In this document: positions 29,991-39,024 of the stretch, piece by piece
Position numbering within the stretch: position 1 is the stretch's first letter
Layout of the letters: each line of letters opens with the position of its first letter
NCBI GenBank assembly: GCA_023957215.1
Contig: JAMLHH010000015.1
Coordinates: forward strand, 16,708-80,707
Direction: 5' to 3'
DNA: 64,000 bases
Origin: Chitinophagales bacterium
Lineage (GTDB): Bacteria; Bacteroidota; Bacteroidia; Chitinophagales; JADIYW01
The notes under the pieces: model-generated
The model's input: the letters and a program-made list of their open reading frames with translations, nothing else
Told to the model about the DNA's origin: nothing
Database searches by the model: none
Made by a program: the position numbers and the translations under genes

Positions 29991-31509
29991 ACCTTTCTTG
30001 GTTAATATTTTTATAAGTGTTTTTGAGTTGTTGATACACAGCCTGATAGGTTTTGTGTAGTTGACTGTATAAAGCTGAAAACTCTTTTCTAGGATGAAAA
30101 GTTTTTACTGGATGTATCAACTTCGTCACTTCATCAAAGCTTTTGAGGCTGCCATTTCCTACCATTGCTACAACAGCTGCGCCCATCGCTCCTGCATTGA
30201 GTGCTTGTGATGTCGTGATAATATCTCTTTCTGTAATATCTGCAATGATTTGCATCCAAGTTTCACTTAAACTTCCGCCACCGGTGATTTTTAGACTTTT
30301 AATTTTAAAGCCAAAATCTTTTTCTATGTTGGCAATCGACCATCTGAGATTGTGTGCTATACCTTCAAAGTGTGCACGAGCAATATGTCCTATCGTGTGA
30401 TGATGTGTCAAATTAAAAATAGTCGAACGTGTAGTCGTAGTACTGACTGGACACCTTTCTCCTAAAAACCAAGGAGTCATAATCAGATATTCAGCACCTT
30501 CAGGGCTGGATAAAACTTCTTTTTCTACTAAATCAAAAACTTCCTTTTTAGATAAAGATTTTAATTCATTTTGATAAAAGTTTTCGAGTAGCCATTCTGT
30601 ATTTACACCTGCAGATTCTGTGATACCTACTACAAAGTTCATTTTAGGATCAGCACTTTGTAAAGTGAAAACTCCATTTTTAAACTTAGGTGTAGTCTTA
30701 GTCATCACGCCTACCCAGGCAGAAGTACCAGTGTAAATATGAGCTTCACCCTCTGCAATGGCGGTTGTACCCACTGCCGCAGCTTGTGTATCATCACATC
30801 CTCCAAAAACTTTTACATGTGTACCCAAACCCATTTCTTCGGCTGCTCTTTCAGTCAGGGTACCTACTAAATCTGTGGATTTTACTAAGTCGGCTAGTTT
30901 ATCAGTGCCTACACCTGTGATTTTGAAGAAAATATTTTCCCAGTCTTTATTTTTTAGATTAAAAGCATAAGAACAAGCACCTGACCATTCAGCCACCATT
31001 TTGTCCGTGCTTTTATATTTTAGATATCCGTTGACATCTAAAATTTTATGAGTTTTATTCCAGATTTCAGGTTTCTTATCTTTGAGCCATAAAAGTTTTG
31101 GGATGACGTCTTTTCCTGTAATTTCAACACCTACTATCAGTTTGAAAATTTTTCTACCACCCATTTTATTCATGGCTTTGACTGCATACTCTTCAGCTCT
31201 ACCATCTACCCATGAAATATTATTGTATAGTACTTCTCCATCTTTTGACATAGGAATAATTCCCATTGCTTGAGTGGAGTAGGCAAGTGCTTTGATTTGT
31301 TGTGTATCTACTTTTGATTGTACTACCAAATCTTTGGTGACATCACAAATGGCTTTCCAATAATCTTTGGGGTCTTGCTCCACCCATCCTGCTTGAGGCA
31401 TAAACAATGGATAGGATGCAGATGAAGAAGCGACGATACTTCCTTCCTGATTGACTAAAATAGCTTTTACGCTACTAGTTCCTACATCATAAGCCAGAAA
31501 ATACTCCAA
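29983..31509 (-). CDS. FGGY-family carbohydrate kinase (xylulokinase-like)
   Basis: The 508-residue protein has the two-domain FGGY layout: AYDVGTSSVKAILVNQEG at the N-terminus (phosphate loop of the actin-like ATPase), WVDGRAEEY, GGCDDTQAAAVG, and the C-terminal signature GGGSLSETWMQIIADITERDI. These enzymes phosphorylate sugars or polyols with ATP. Which sugar cannot be read from the sequence. It follows the aminotransferase gene after 6 bases and overlaps the aldolase gene by 8 bases. Confidence 0.92.
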   Translation of the reverse strand: MEYFLAYDVGTSSVKAILVNQEGSIVASSSASYPLFMPQAGWVEQDPKDYWKAICDVTKDLVVQSKVDTQQIKALAYSTQAMGIIPMSKDGEVLYNNISWVDGRAEEYAVKAMNKMGGRKIFKLIVGVEITGKDVIPKLLWLKDKKPEIWNKTHKILDVNGYLKYKSTDKMVAEWSGACSYAFNLKNKDWENIFFKITGVGTDKLADLVKSTDLVGTLTERAAEEMGLGTHVKVFGGCDDTQAAAVGTTAIAEGEAHIYTGTSAWVGVMTKTTPKFKNGVFTLQSADPKMNFVVGITESAGVNTEWLLENFYQNELKSLSKKEVFDLVEKEVLSSPEGAEYLIMTPWFLGERCPVSTTTTRSTIFNLTHHHTIGHIARAHFEGIAHNLRWSIANIEKDFGFKIKSLKITGGGSLSETWMQIIADITERDIITTSQALNAGAMGAAVVAMVGNGSLKSFDEVTKLIHPVKTFHPRKEFSALYSQLHKTYQAVYQQLKNTYKNINQERFE

Positions 31510-31515
31510 AACTGA

Positions 31516-32991
31516 TTAAAGTGTTTTTTGTACGTTTTTAAATACATTCTCAAATCTGTGCAATGCATCTTCTACGACTTCATCGGTTGTAGCCATACTC
31601 ATATATAATCTACTTCCTGCCAAAGTCACAATCCCTTCCGCCATATATGCTGCACCGTATTCTTCCATCAGTTTCTTACGCTCGAAAATACGTTTTAATA
31701 CAGAATTGATTTTTAGAATCTCTATTTTTTCAAATAAGGTTCCAGCTGTTTCTAAGTGACAAACAGAACCTTGATTATAGGCTACAAAAGGTAATTCATA
31801 TTGATCAATCAAATTGTTCAATCCTTTTGTCAATTTATCTCCGGCTTGACCAGCTTTTTCACAAGCATTATTTTTGATAATTTCTTGTAAAGTATAATAC
31901 CCGGCGCAACTACTCAATGGATTTGCTGCCATTGTGCCACCGACTTTTACTTTTTTGCCACTCTTACCACCAGCAAGACCAGCAGCTAATCCGTCCATCA
32001 AATCAGCTCGACCTCCGATACCGCCTGCTGCTGGATATCCACCTGCTACAATTTTGCCGAAAATAGTCAAATCTGGTTTTACATCAAAATATCCTTGAGC
32101 ACCGGACATTCCAATACGGAATGCGCTGACTACTTCGTCAAAGATTAATAGCGCATCATACTTGTCACATAAAGCACGTACATCTGCGCAATACTGTTTA
32201 TATACAGGATAAGTTCCACTTTCTGGACCTATAGGTTCTAATAAAACTGCAGCTGTTCCTCCTCTAAAACGATTCCATTTCAATGTGCGTTCTAAAGCCT
32301 CTATATCATTAGGTGGTACCGCTTGTGTATCCCAATGCATCATAAAAGGTATTCCTTTCGCATCAAAAAACTTAGTACCAGGTATTCTTAAATCATAGAC
32401 CATTTGATCACTCCAGCCATGATATGCTCCACCTACCTTAATAACCTTTCTTTTTCCAGTTTTTACACGAGCCAGTCTGAGTGCACCCATGACAGATTCT
32501 GTACCTGAACCCAACATTCTAAACTGCTCAACAGATGGATAGTACTCACAAATTAGTTTTGCTAATTTGATTTCATACTCATGTAAAAGTCCGGTAGAAG
32601 GACCACAAGTTTCTATCAATTCAATACATTTGTCACGTACCGCAGGAAAGTTGCTACCCAAAATTGTAGGACCACCAGCTTGTAAAAAATCAATGTATTT
32701 ATTTCCATCTATATCATACAAATATGCCCCTTCAGCCTTTGTAAACGTCAGTGGAAACGGATAACTAAAAGCTAAATTATGCTGAACTCCACCCGGAATA
32801 TATTTTTTTGCTTCCTGATACTTTTCCTTAGATATTTCACATTTAGTATCGTAGTAATTTAAATAATTCTTCAGTGCATCTGGTTGAATATGCTGTAGTG
32901 GAGCTTTGACTAACTTATTTAATTTTTCATAGATAGGTTTTACATCATGATATTCACTGATAGCAAAACCCACTTCTTTTTTTACTTTCAT
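31516..32991 (-). CDS. Class III PLP-dependent aminotransferase (glutamate-1-semialdehyde aminomutase-like)
   Basis: From ATG 32991 the protein has 491 residues, with an extra N-terminal segment of about 60 residues before the usual GSAM start (AKKYIPGGVQHNLAF). Motifs are GAYLYDIDGNKYIDFLQAGGP, GSGTESVMGALRLAR, GGAYHGWSD, LLIFDEVVSAFRIG and the PLP lysine in IFGKIVAGGYPAAG. It is probably not heme-pathway HemL, since it lies in a sugar-type operon with a kinase and aldolases. Alternative starts are ATG 33012 or TTG 33018, but the -7 box at 33016-33023 makes these too close to the promoter. Confidence 0.85.
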   Translation of the reverse strand: MKVKKEVGFAISEYHDVKPIYEKLNKLVKAPLQHIQPDALKNYLNYYDTKCEISKEKYQEAKKYIPGGVQHNLAFSYPFPLTFTKAEGAYLYDIDGNKYIDFLQAGGPTILGSNFPAVRDKCIELIETCGPSTGLLHEYEIKLAKLICEYYPSVEQFRMLGSGTESVMGALRLARVKTGKRKVIKVGGAYHGWSDQMVYDLRIPGTKFFDAKGIPFMMHWDTQAVPPNDIEALERTLKWNRFRGGTAAVLLEPIGPESGTYPVYKQYCADVRALCDKYDALLIFDEVVSAFRIGMSGAQGYFDVKPDLTIFGKIVAGGYPAAGGIGGRADLMDGLAAGLAGGKSGKKVKVGGTMAANPLSSCAGYYTLQEIIKNNACEKAGQAGDKLTKGLNNLIDQYELPFVAYNQGSVCHLETAGTLFEKIEILKINSVLKRIFERKKLMEEYGAAYMAEGIVTLAGSRLYMSMATTDEVVEDALHRFENVFKNVQKTL

Positions 32992-33015
32992 CGTATTTGT
33001 TGTAGCATTCATATT

Positions 33016-33023
33016 CAAAGTTA
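33016..33023 (-). promoter_or_regulatory. -7 box (TAACTTTG) of the aminotransferase-kinase-aldolase operon
   Basis: The minus strand reads TAACTTTG. It ends 25 bases before ATG 32991, matching the spacing at other genes in this window. Confidence 0.5.
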
Positions 33024-33440
33024 ATATTTTTTTCTTTTTGGCGGGTAGCCGGACTATTCGCTTGTTTTTTTTAGAGCTCAGCTGTGAAGTTGAAAACTAG
33101 TGGCTTCGAATTATCTTCAGTTACAGTCTTGGTTTTTAACTCTTGGTTCTTGGCTCTAAAAAGAAATCGCTTCTATCCCTACCCGGTTTTCCGTTTCCAA
33201 AATTAAAGGCATTCTACATCAAAAACTTTGACAATTGTTAAAAGCGTTGAAAATGAATTACTAACGTGCCTTTATTTGAGATTTGTTAAATTCTGAAAAA
33301 GTAATTTTTAACGATGAGGACTATCATTTGACCTAATAGATCTATTCCATAGTATTTTGGACATAACTCTATACAACATAATATATGTTAGATGAATACA
33401 AAAGCGAATTTCGTGTGATAAATGCAATTTTGGAATGATT

Positions 33441-33479
33441 CTTGACTTGTCCAAATTGATGTGACAAATTTAATTTCAC
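33441..33479. repeat. 39-bp inverted repeat, right copy
   Basis: Matches the reverse complement of 28523-28561 at 33 of 39 bases. The surrounding gap 33024-33656 has no recognised gene; it also holds a TTGG-rich low-complexity patch near 33130-33160. Confidence 0.55.
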
Positions 33480-33656
33480 ATAGCTGCAATATGCCCCAAA
33501 ATTTAGAAGTGATATAGAAGTTTTCGGTAGCGGATTGGAAGAATTACCCAATAATCGGAGATTTGAAATCAAGATATAATTGAGGGCAAGGTTTTAATTG
33601 TCATAAATTTTGTTGAGCAGTTAATTGGTGAGAACACCGGCAGAAAAATGTCACAT

Positions 33657-33938
33657 CTACATCACCGTATTGATAACAATTTGGCTGATATCATTTTTAA
33701 TGGCTTCAAAATCTTTAGCAATAGGATGATTCTTATCCATCAGATAAGAAGGATTTTCTAACTGCTCTGAAATTTTAGAAAGAGAAACTTTTATTTCTTC
33801 CAAAAGGACTTGATTTTTATAAGCGTGAAAAAGTTGGATAAGTGCGTTTATATCGGAAGTAATATTGAGAGCATCGAGTAGCTTTTTGTTGCCACTTTGA
33901 AATTGAATCATTTCTTGTATAAAATCCTTGGTTTGCAT
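33657..33938 (-). CDS. Small hypothetical helical protein
   Basis: The 93-residue protein has no signal peptide or membrane segment. It is predicted by eye to be mostly helical (FIQEMIQFQSGNKKLLDAL, VLLEEIKVSLSKISEQLE). I recognise no family. It lies between the sugar operon flank and a transposase remnant. Codon use looks normal for the window, and the frame is uninterrupted, which is the main support. Confidence 0.4.
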   Translation of the reverse strand: MQTKDFIQEMIQFQSGNKKLLDALNITSDINALIQLFHAYKNQVLLEEIKVSLSKISEQLENPSYLMDKNHPIAKDFEAIKNDISQIVINTVM

Positions 33939-34210
33939 ATCTTGATGTATTTTAAAATTGTTGATACTGTATGAGCTTTATTAGGAGTAATTTGAATTGA
34001 TTAATCTTTTAAAAAGCCATATTCATATACTTTAGGTTCGATTTTTTCTGCAAGAACTTTTAATTTTTCTCTCAATGTACCAATGAGAATTGTGTATCGC
34101 TTATCCGAACTTTTTTACTACATGACAAAAATATAATCCCTTGATAAACAGCAAATTAATTGTTAAATTATTTGCATAATAGACTGATATTCTGTATCTT
34201 AGGAGAATAA

Positions 34211-35062
34211 TTGCAACATTTTTCTATGGATAAGAATATCAGTCATGAGAGTAAAAGTAATCAACTTTGTGAAGTTTTAAGTAGAAATATCGAAAAAAAT
34301 GATTCTATGATAAATAAAGCAAGGATAAAGTTAATAGCCCAAGTAATCTTAGCACTTTGTAAAGTACAAACAGTGAGTTTTCATAAATTAGCTTTGGCTT
34401 TTGACAATGAGAGCAAAGCGGATTCTGTTTATGTAGTGACTTAATTGCTAAGTTGATTTTTGCATTACTACCTGAAAAAGAAAATCTTAGGATAACCATC
34501 ACGACCGAACCAACTGGAAGTTCGGAGAACAGAACATCAATATATTTATGATGAAATTATTGCCTATAAGCATAGCCTTCCCTCTGCTTTTCACGATGTT
34601 GGACAAGAAGAGGCAACTCAAATAGCGGGAAAGAATCATGAATTCAAAGATTTATCCGTCTTTTCGGAAAAGGTTGTATTGGTTTTATTGTTGCTGACCG
34701 TGAGTTTGTCGGAGAAGAATGGATTGGTTATTTGAACAGAGAAAATTTGAGATATCACATTCGAATACGCAATAATTTTAAAGTTTATCTACCACATAAA
34801 GATAAGGAAATTCCTGTTAAATGGTTGTTCTCCGGGTTAAAATATGGAGAAATGAAGCATTATTATTAAAAAACACGGGCATAGAGCAAAATCTATCTTC
34901 AAATATGGATTAGAATATATCACAAATATTTTGTTAAACCCTCAAAAACAAGGCTTTGAAATTATTTTATCAAAAATTGTCATGTAGTGAAAGAAAAGGG
35001 AATCAATTTTATCGGTTATGTCTTTCATTTGGATTTGATCCGTTTGAACATCTTTAATAACT
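34211..35062 (+). pseudogene. Decayed IS4-family transposase
   Basis: The first 77 codons (SNQLCEVLSRNIEKNDSMINKARIKLIAQVILALCKVQTVSFHKLALAFDNESKADS, in parts) match the N-terminus of Bacteroidota IS4-type transposases. After a stop, other frames continue the same protein: a PTNWKFGEQNINI-like stretch near 34510, VADREFVGEEWIGYLNREN near 34690 (catalytic Asp-Arg-Glu region), IRIRNNFKVYLP, and a final QKQGFEI segment near 34950. Several frameshifts and stops make it inactive. I did not find terminal inverted repeats. The following gap to 35285 shows nothing else. Confidence 0.75.
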
Positions 35063-35285
35063 AGGGTTTCAAAAAAAAATGAAAAAATTAAATTGATAAT
35101 TTTATCGTTCTCCTTATAAACACGATCTGTGTAACTCTATTTTAGGACAATAAAGTTTTTGTTTTAAAATTTATTTGTCAGGTTTTAGCTGATTTATATG
35201 ATATGAAACATTATATCTGCAAGCTTTGGCAAAAAATGACTCTTTTGGCTTTGTAAAGTGTTGGCTTGTATGTCGGATAAGACAG

Positions 35286-35705
35286 TTAGAAGCGTTCTAG
35301 TTTTGAGAAGAAGAAATTGCCTTCGATGTTAGCATTTTCGTCTGAGTCTGAACCGTGAACAGCATTTTCTCCGATGGAGCTTGCATATTTTTTACGGATA
35401 GTACCTTTCGTAGCTTCTGCCGGATTAGTCGCACCGATCAAAGTACGGAAATCTTCCACAGCATTGTCTTTTTCTAAAATAGCAGCTACGATAGGTCCTG
35501 AACTCATGAAATCAACCAACTCTCCGTAGAAAGGACGCTCTTTGTGAACTTCGTAAAATTGTCCTGCTTGAGTTTCGGTCAAACGAGTGTATTTCATCGC
35601 TTTGATTTTGAAGCCAGCTTCGTTGATCATTTGTAAAATATTGCCGATGTTGTTTGCTCTCACTGCATCCGGCTTGATCATGGTAAAAGTTAAATTTCCT
35701 GCCAT
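35286..35705 (-). CDS. ndk: Nucleoside diphosphate kinase
   Basis: The 139-residue protein is of standard length. The start [19 protein letters not shown] is the nucleotide-binding strand and the catalytic phosphohistidine is H117 in [10 protein letters not shown]. Ndk equalises NTP and dNTP pools by a ping-pong phosphotransfer. It is transcribed alone, opposite to nrnA. Confidence 0.97.
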   Translation of the reverse strand: MAGNLTFTMIKPDAVRANNIGNILQMINEAGFKIKAMKYTRLTETQAGQFYEVHKERPFYGELVDFMSSGPIVAAILEKDNAVEDFRTLIGATNPAEATKGTIRKKYASSIGENAVHGSDSDENANIEGNFFFSKLERF

Positions 35706-35733
35706 TGTTTTATGTTTAAATGAATTTGGAGGG

Positions 35734-35741
35734 CAAAGTTA
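35734..35741 (-). promoter_or_regulatory. -7 box (TAACTTTG) of ndk
   Basis: Full TAnnTTTG match on the minus strand, 29 bases before the ATG. Confidence 0.55.
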
Positions 35742-35867
35742 ATCAAAATCAAGTGGATAAAAGAGCTATGTTAAAAAGATATTTATCTTTATCGTTAAAT
35801 TTTGCTCCGAGTAGGATAATGGAGTAATTTTTGAAGATTAAGTAAAAAATATTGACCTTCGCAGGAG

Positions 35868-36863
35868 ATGATAGAAAACATAGATAGCTTAAAAGAATTA
35901 TTAACTCAACCGAGAAAAATAACCATTACTGCTCATCAGCGTCCAGATGGAGATGCGATGGGTTCGACTTTGGCACTCAGTGAATATTTATCACAGTTTG
36001 GACATGAAATCAAGGTGATTTTGCCTACAGAATATCCATTTTATTTTGAGTGGATGCCAGGGGCAAAAGATGCTTGGGTGTATCCTGAACACAAAGAGGC
36101 GGCAGATGAATGGATAAAAAGTTCTGACTTGATTTGTTGTTTGGATTTCAATACTTTGAGTAGAATAGAGCCAATGGATGCTATCGTCAAAGAGGCTGAA
36201 AAACCAATTTTATTGTTGGATCATCATTTGCAACCTGATACTTTTGAGTGGATGCTTCACGATGTGAAAGCTTGTTCGACTTGTGAATTGGTACATAGAT
36301 TTATCAATTTATTTGATGCACAAGCTAAAATCACAGAAGAATGTGCACAGTGTATTTATACCGGAATTTTGACAGATACAGGTGGTTTTTCTAATGGAGC
36401 TACCAATAAAGCTGCATTTGATATCGTGGCAGATTTGATGGATAGGGGCTTGGATATTTTGTACGTACAACAAGGACTCAATCAAAATAAAACAGAGTCG
36501 AGATTGAGATTTTTGGGCAATGCGCTACTCAATGAAATGGTCGTCAATCACGAATTGGGAATTGCATTTGTAGTGGTCAATCGCAAAGATGCCAAAAAAT
36601 ACAATCTTCAAACGGGAGATACCGAGGGTTTGGTTAATTATCCGTTGTCTATCAAAGGAATAGAAATGTCTGTTTTGATTAAGGAGGAAAAAAGTATTAC
36701 CAAATTATCTTTCCGTTCTAAAGGAGATATCAATGTTAATGAATTTGCAAGGGTACATTTTGAAGGTGGCGGTCACAAAAATGCTGCCGGTGGTAAATCT
36801 ATCTATCCACCGAAATGGTTAATCAATAAAATTACAGAACTTGTCAAAAAATCGAAAAATTAA
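35868..36863 (+). CDS. nrnA: DHH/DHHA1 phosphoesterase, NrnA type (oligoribonuclease / pAp phosphatase)
   Basis: The 331-residue protein has the DHH motifs ITAHQRPDGDAMGSTLAL, LICCLDFNT, ILLLDHHLQPD and GILTDTGGFSN, and the C-terminal DHHA1 motif EGGGHKNAAGG. NrnA-type enzymes degrade nanoRNAs and dephosphorylate pAp in the cytoplasm. The FKBP lipoprotein gene begins just after its stop codon and pdxJ follows, so the three are likely cotranscribed. Confidence 0.92.
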   Translation: MIENIDSLKELLTQPRKITITAHQRPDGDAMGSTLALSEYLSQFGHEIKVILPTEYPFYFEWMPGAKDAWVYPEHKEAADEWIKSSDLICCLDFNTLSRIEPMDAIVKEAEKPILLLDHHLQPDTFEWMLHDVKACSTCELVHRFINLFDAQAKITEECAQCIYTGILTDTGGFSNGATNKAAFDIVADLMDRGLDILYVQQGLNQNKTESRLRFLGNALLNEMVVNHELGIAFVVVNRKDAKKYNLQTGDTEGLVNYPLSIKGIEMSVLIKEEKSITKLSFRSKGDINVNEFARVHFEGGGHKNAAGGKSIYPPKWLINKITELVKKSKN

Positions 36864-36864
36864 T

Positions 36865-37557
36865 ATGCAGCATCAATTATCTTTTAGCTTATTGCTGACC
36901 ATGTCTTTTTTTATTTTATCGTGTGGAAATAAAAAAAATAAAGATGCTGACAAAGAATTGGAAACAGTCGTTTTTGATACAGAGGCTTACTTGAAATCCG
37001 AATTGGGCGAAGCTTCCTTAAAAAGGATAGAAGATTTTAGAAATTTAGGTTATGATTCTGTTGTTTACCAACAAGATTTAAAGACGATAGCGGATTATGT
37101 GGAAAATAATAAAAATGAATTGCTACACACGCGAAATGGTATTGTCTATTATGTAACTGAAAAAGGGAATGGCAAAGTACCTAAAGAGGGTGATGAGCTT
37201 CACGTACAAGTAGAAACTACTGATTTAGAAGGTGATACTTTATTTTCTACCACTCAATTGGGGCAATATTTGGAGTTTATATTGGGAAAAGGTCAGGTCG
37301 TACCGGCTTGGGATCAATTGTTTGGACGGTTGGAAGAGGGTAGTAAAGTGACGATTATTTCACCATCTGCATTGAGTTATGGTGTGAGAGGTGTGACTAA
37401 GATGGTTTCAAAGAATATAATTTTGAAGTATGATATTACAGTGTTAAAGATTATACAAGATGAAAGTAATGCCGTCAGTAAAGATGCTCCTAAATTAGAA
37501 GTCAAAAAAGATTCAGCAAAAGGGAAAAGTACTATTCATTCACCTAAAACAAAATAA
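36865..37557 (+). CDS. FKBP-type peptidyl-prolyl isomerase lipoprotein
   Basis: From ATG 36865 (the stop of nrnA is at 36861-36863) the protein has 230 residues and a lipoprotein signal with lipobox FILSC, C20. A more upstream in-frame TTG (36841) would spoil this signal. Residues about 90-200 form an FKBP fold (GNGKVPKEGDELHVQVETT, LGKGQVVPAWDQLFGRLEEGSKVTIISPSALSYGVRG, NIILKYDITVL). FKBPs speed proline isomerisation during folding; this one would act in the periplasm, anchored to a membrane. A basic, Ser/Lys-rich tail ends the protein. Confidence 0.88.
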   Translation: MQHQLSFSLLLTMSFFILSCGNKKNKDADKELETVVFDTEAYLKSELGEASLKRIEDFRNLGYDSVVYQQDLKTIADYVENNKNELLHTRNGIVYYVTEKGNGKVPKEGDELHVQVETTDLEGDTLFSTTQLGQYLEFILGKGQVVPAWDQLFGRLEEGSKVTIISPSALSYGVRGVTKMVSKNIILKYDITVLKIIQDESNAVSKDAPKLEVKKDSAKGKSTIHSPKTK

Positions 37558-37558
37558 A

Positions 37559-38275
37559 ATGGCTGTATTAAGTGTCAATATTAATAAAATCGCTTTGATT
37601 AGAAATTCGCGCGGAAGGGATTATCCTAATTTGGTCAGAGTAGCTTTGGATTGTGAACGTTTTGGTGCACAAGGTATCACCGTGCATCCCAGACCTGATG
37701 CAAGGCATGTGAAATATGAAGATTGTGAGCAGCTAAAAGAAGTGATTGCTACCGAACTGAATATTGAAGGATATCCATCTAAGAATTTTATTGATTTGGT
37801 TAAAAGAGTGAAGCCCACCCAAGTGACTTTGGTTCCGGATGCACCGGATGCGTTGACCTCTGACAACGGTTGGGATACCATCACTCACGAAGTTTTTTTG
37901 AAAGAAGTGATAGCTGAATTGAGAACTGTAGATGCAAGAGTTTCTCTATTTATCAATCCTGATGAAAAGTTGATAGCCGGAGCGAAGGAAGTAGGAGCGG
38001 ATAGGATAGAGTTTTATACCGGACCTTATGCTGAAAACTATTCTAAAGATAGAGAAAAAGCTATCGCAGCTTATAAGATTACAGCCCGTTTTGCTCATGA
38101 AATCGGTTTGGGTGTCAATGCCGGCCATGATTTAAACTTAGATAATTTAGCTTACTTAAAACAAGCATTGGTTTATTTGGATGAGGTCTCTATCGGTCAT
38201 GCTCTGATCACGGATGCTCTGTATTACGGATTGGAAAATACGATACAGATGTATAAGAGGTGTTTGGAGGGATAG
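37559..38275 (+). CDS. pdxJ: Pyridoxine 5'-phosphate synthase
   Basis: The 238-residue protein matches PdxJ: LSVNINKIALIRNSRGRDYPNL at the start, GITVHPRPDARHVKYEDC, LNIEGYPS, VTLVPDAPDALTSDNGWD, DRIEFYTGPYA and LGVNAGHDLNLDNLAYL. PdxJ condenses 3-amino-2-oxopropyl phosphate with deoxyxylulose 5-phosphate to give pyridoxine phosphate (vitamin B6). It starts 1 base after the stop of the FKBP gene. The window contains a PLP enzyme operon but no other B6 gene. Confidence 0.96.
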   Translation: MAVLSVNINKIALIRNSRGRDYPNLVRVALDCERFGAQGITVHPRPDARHVKYEDCEQLKEVIATELNIEGYPSKNFIDLVKRVKPTQVTLVPDAPDALTSDNGWDTITHEVFLKEVIAELRTVDARVSLFINPDEKLIAGAKEVGADRIEFYTGPYAENYSKDREKAIAAYKITARFAHEIGLGVNAGHDLNLDNLAYLKQALVYLDEVSIGHALITDALYYGLENTIQMYKRCLEG

Positions 38276-38370
38276 ACCACAGTCCACAAATGAAGAACTA
38301 CGGACGATATATGCCCGTAAGAAAGTTGAAAAAGTAGTCGAAAAGGAAGATTAATTTTAGTGAAGACGTA

Positions 38371-38409
38371 AAAAAAAGAGACTATCCTTTTTAGACAGCC
38401 TCTTTTTTT
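38371..38409. terminator. Bidirectional terminator between pdxJ and rplY
   Basis: AGAGACTATC (38377-38386) pairs with GACAGCCTCT (38394-38403) with two mismatches; A and T runs flank both sides, serving the two convergent genes. Confidence 0.65.
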
Positions 38410-38427
38410 ATGATGGAAATGAAAAAA

Positions 38428-39024
38428 CTATTCTTCGTCATCATCATCGTCTGCAGCAGCCAAGCCGGCTTGTCTTGCAGCTCTTGGTATTTCTACTGAA
38501 ACGATAGGAATATTTGCTGAATTGATAATTTCAAAACCTTGGTCAGGTAGATTCTTCACTTTGACAGATTGTCCTAATTTTAATTTAGAGATATTGATTT
38601 CAATTTCATCTTTTAAAGCTTCAGGAAGAGATTTCACTTTTAGCTTTCTTACTTTCACCAAAAGTTTACCACCTTGTCTTACACCCGGAGAAGTTCCCAC
38701 TACTTTGATAGGAATTTCAGCTTTAGCGAGGACACCCGGTACTAATTGTTGAAAATCAATATGTAAAATATTATCTGTCGTAGGATGAAATGAAATATCT
38801 TTTAATAAGGCATTATAAGTATTGTCTGCCAATTTGATTTCTACTTGGTAGAAATTAGGTGTATAAACCAAATTTCTTATATCGGATAATGTAGTAGTAA
38901 AATGGATGGTTTCTTTTCCACCACCATAAATAACACAAGGAATCCGTCCGGCTACTCTATCTGCTTTGGTAGCCTTTTTACCAACCTCCGTTCTCAAGTT
39001 GCCGTCAATGGTAAATGTTCTCAT
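38428..39024 (-). CDS. rplY: 50S ribosomal protein L25/general stress protein Ctc
   Basis: The 198-residue protein is the long (Ctc-type) form: an N-terminal 5S rRNA-binding L25 domain (about 1-90, LRTEVGKKATKADRVAGRIPCVIYGG) and a C-terminal TL5-like domain, ending in an acidic tail AADDDDDEE. It binds 5S rRNA in the large subunit. Its ATG overlaps the stop codon of prs by 4 bases, the familiar prs-rplY order. Confidence 0.95.
   Translation of the reverse strand: MRTFTIDGNLRTEVGKKATKADRVAGRIPCVIYGGGKETIHFTTTLSDIRNLVYTPNFYQVEIKLADNTYNALLKDISFHPTTDNILHIDFQQLVPGVLAKAEIPIKVVGTSPGVRQGGKLLVKVRKLKVKSLPEALKDEIEINISKLKLGQSVKVKNLPDQGFEIINSANIPIVSVEIPRAARQAGLAAADDDDDEE

Noticed and set aside
33369..33572. 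67-codon minus-strand frame over the right 39-bp inverted repeat
   Set aside because: No promoter or family; probably chance, though it shares VKLNLS with the left repeat copy.
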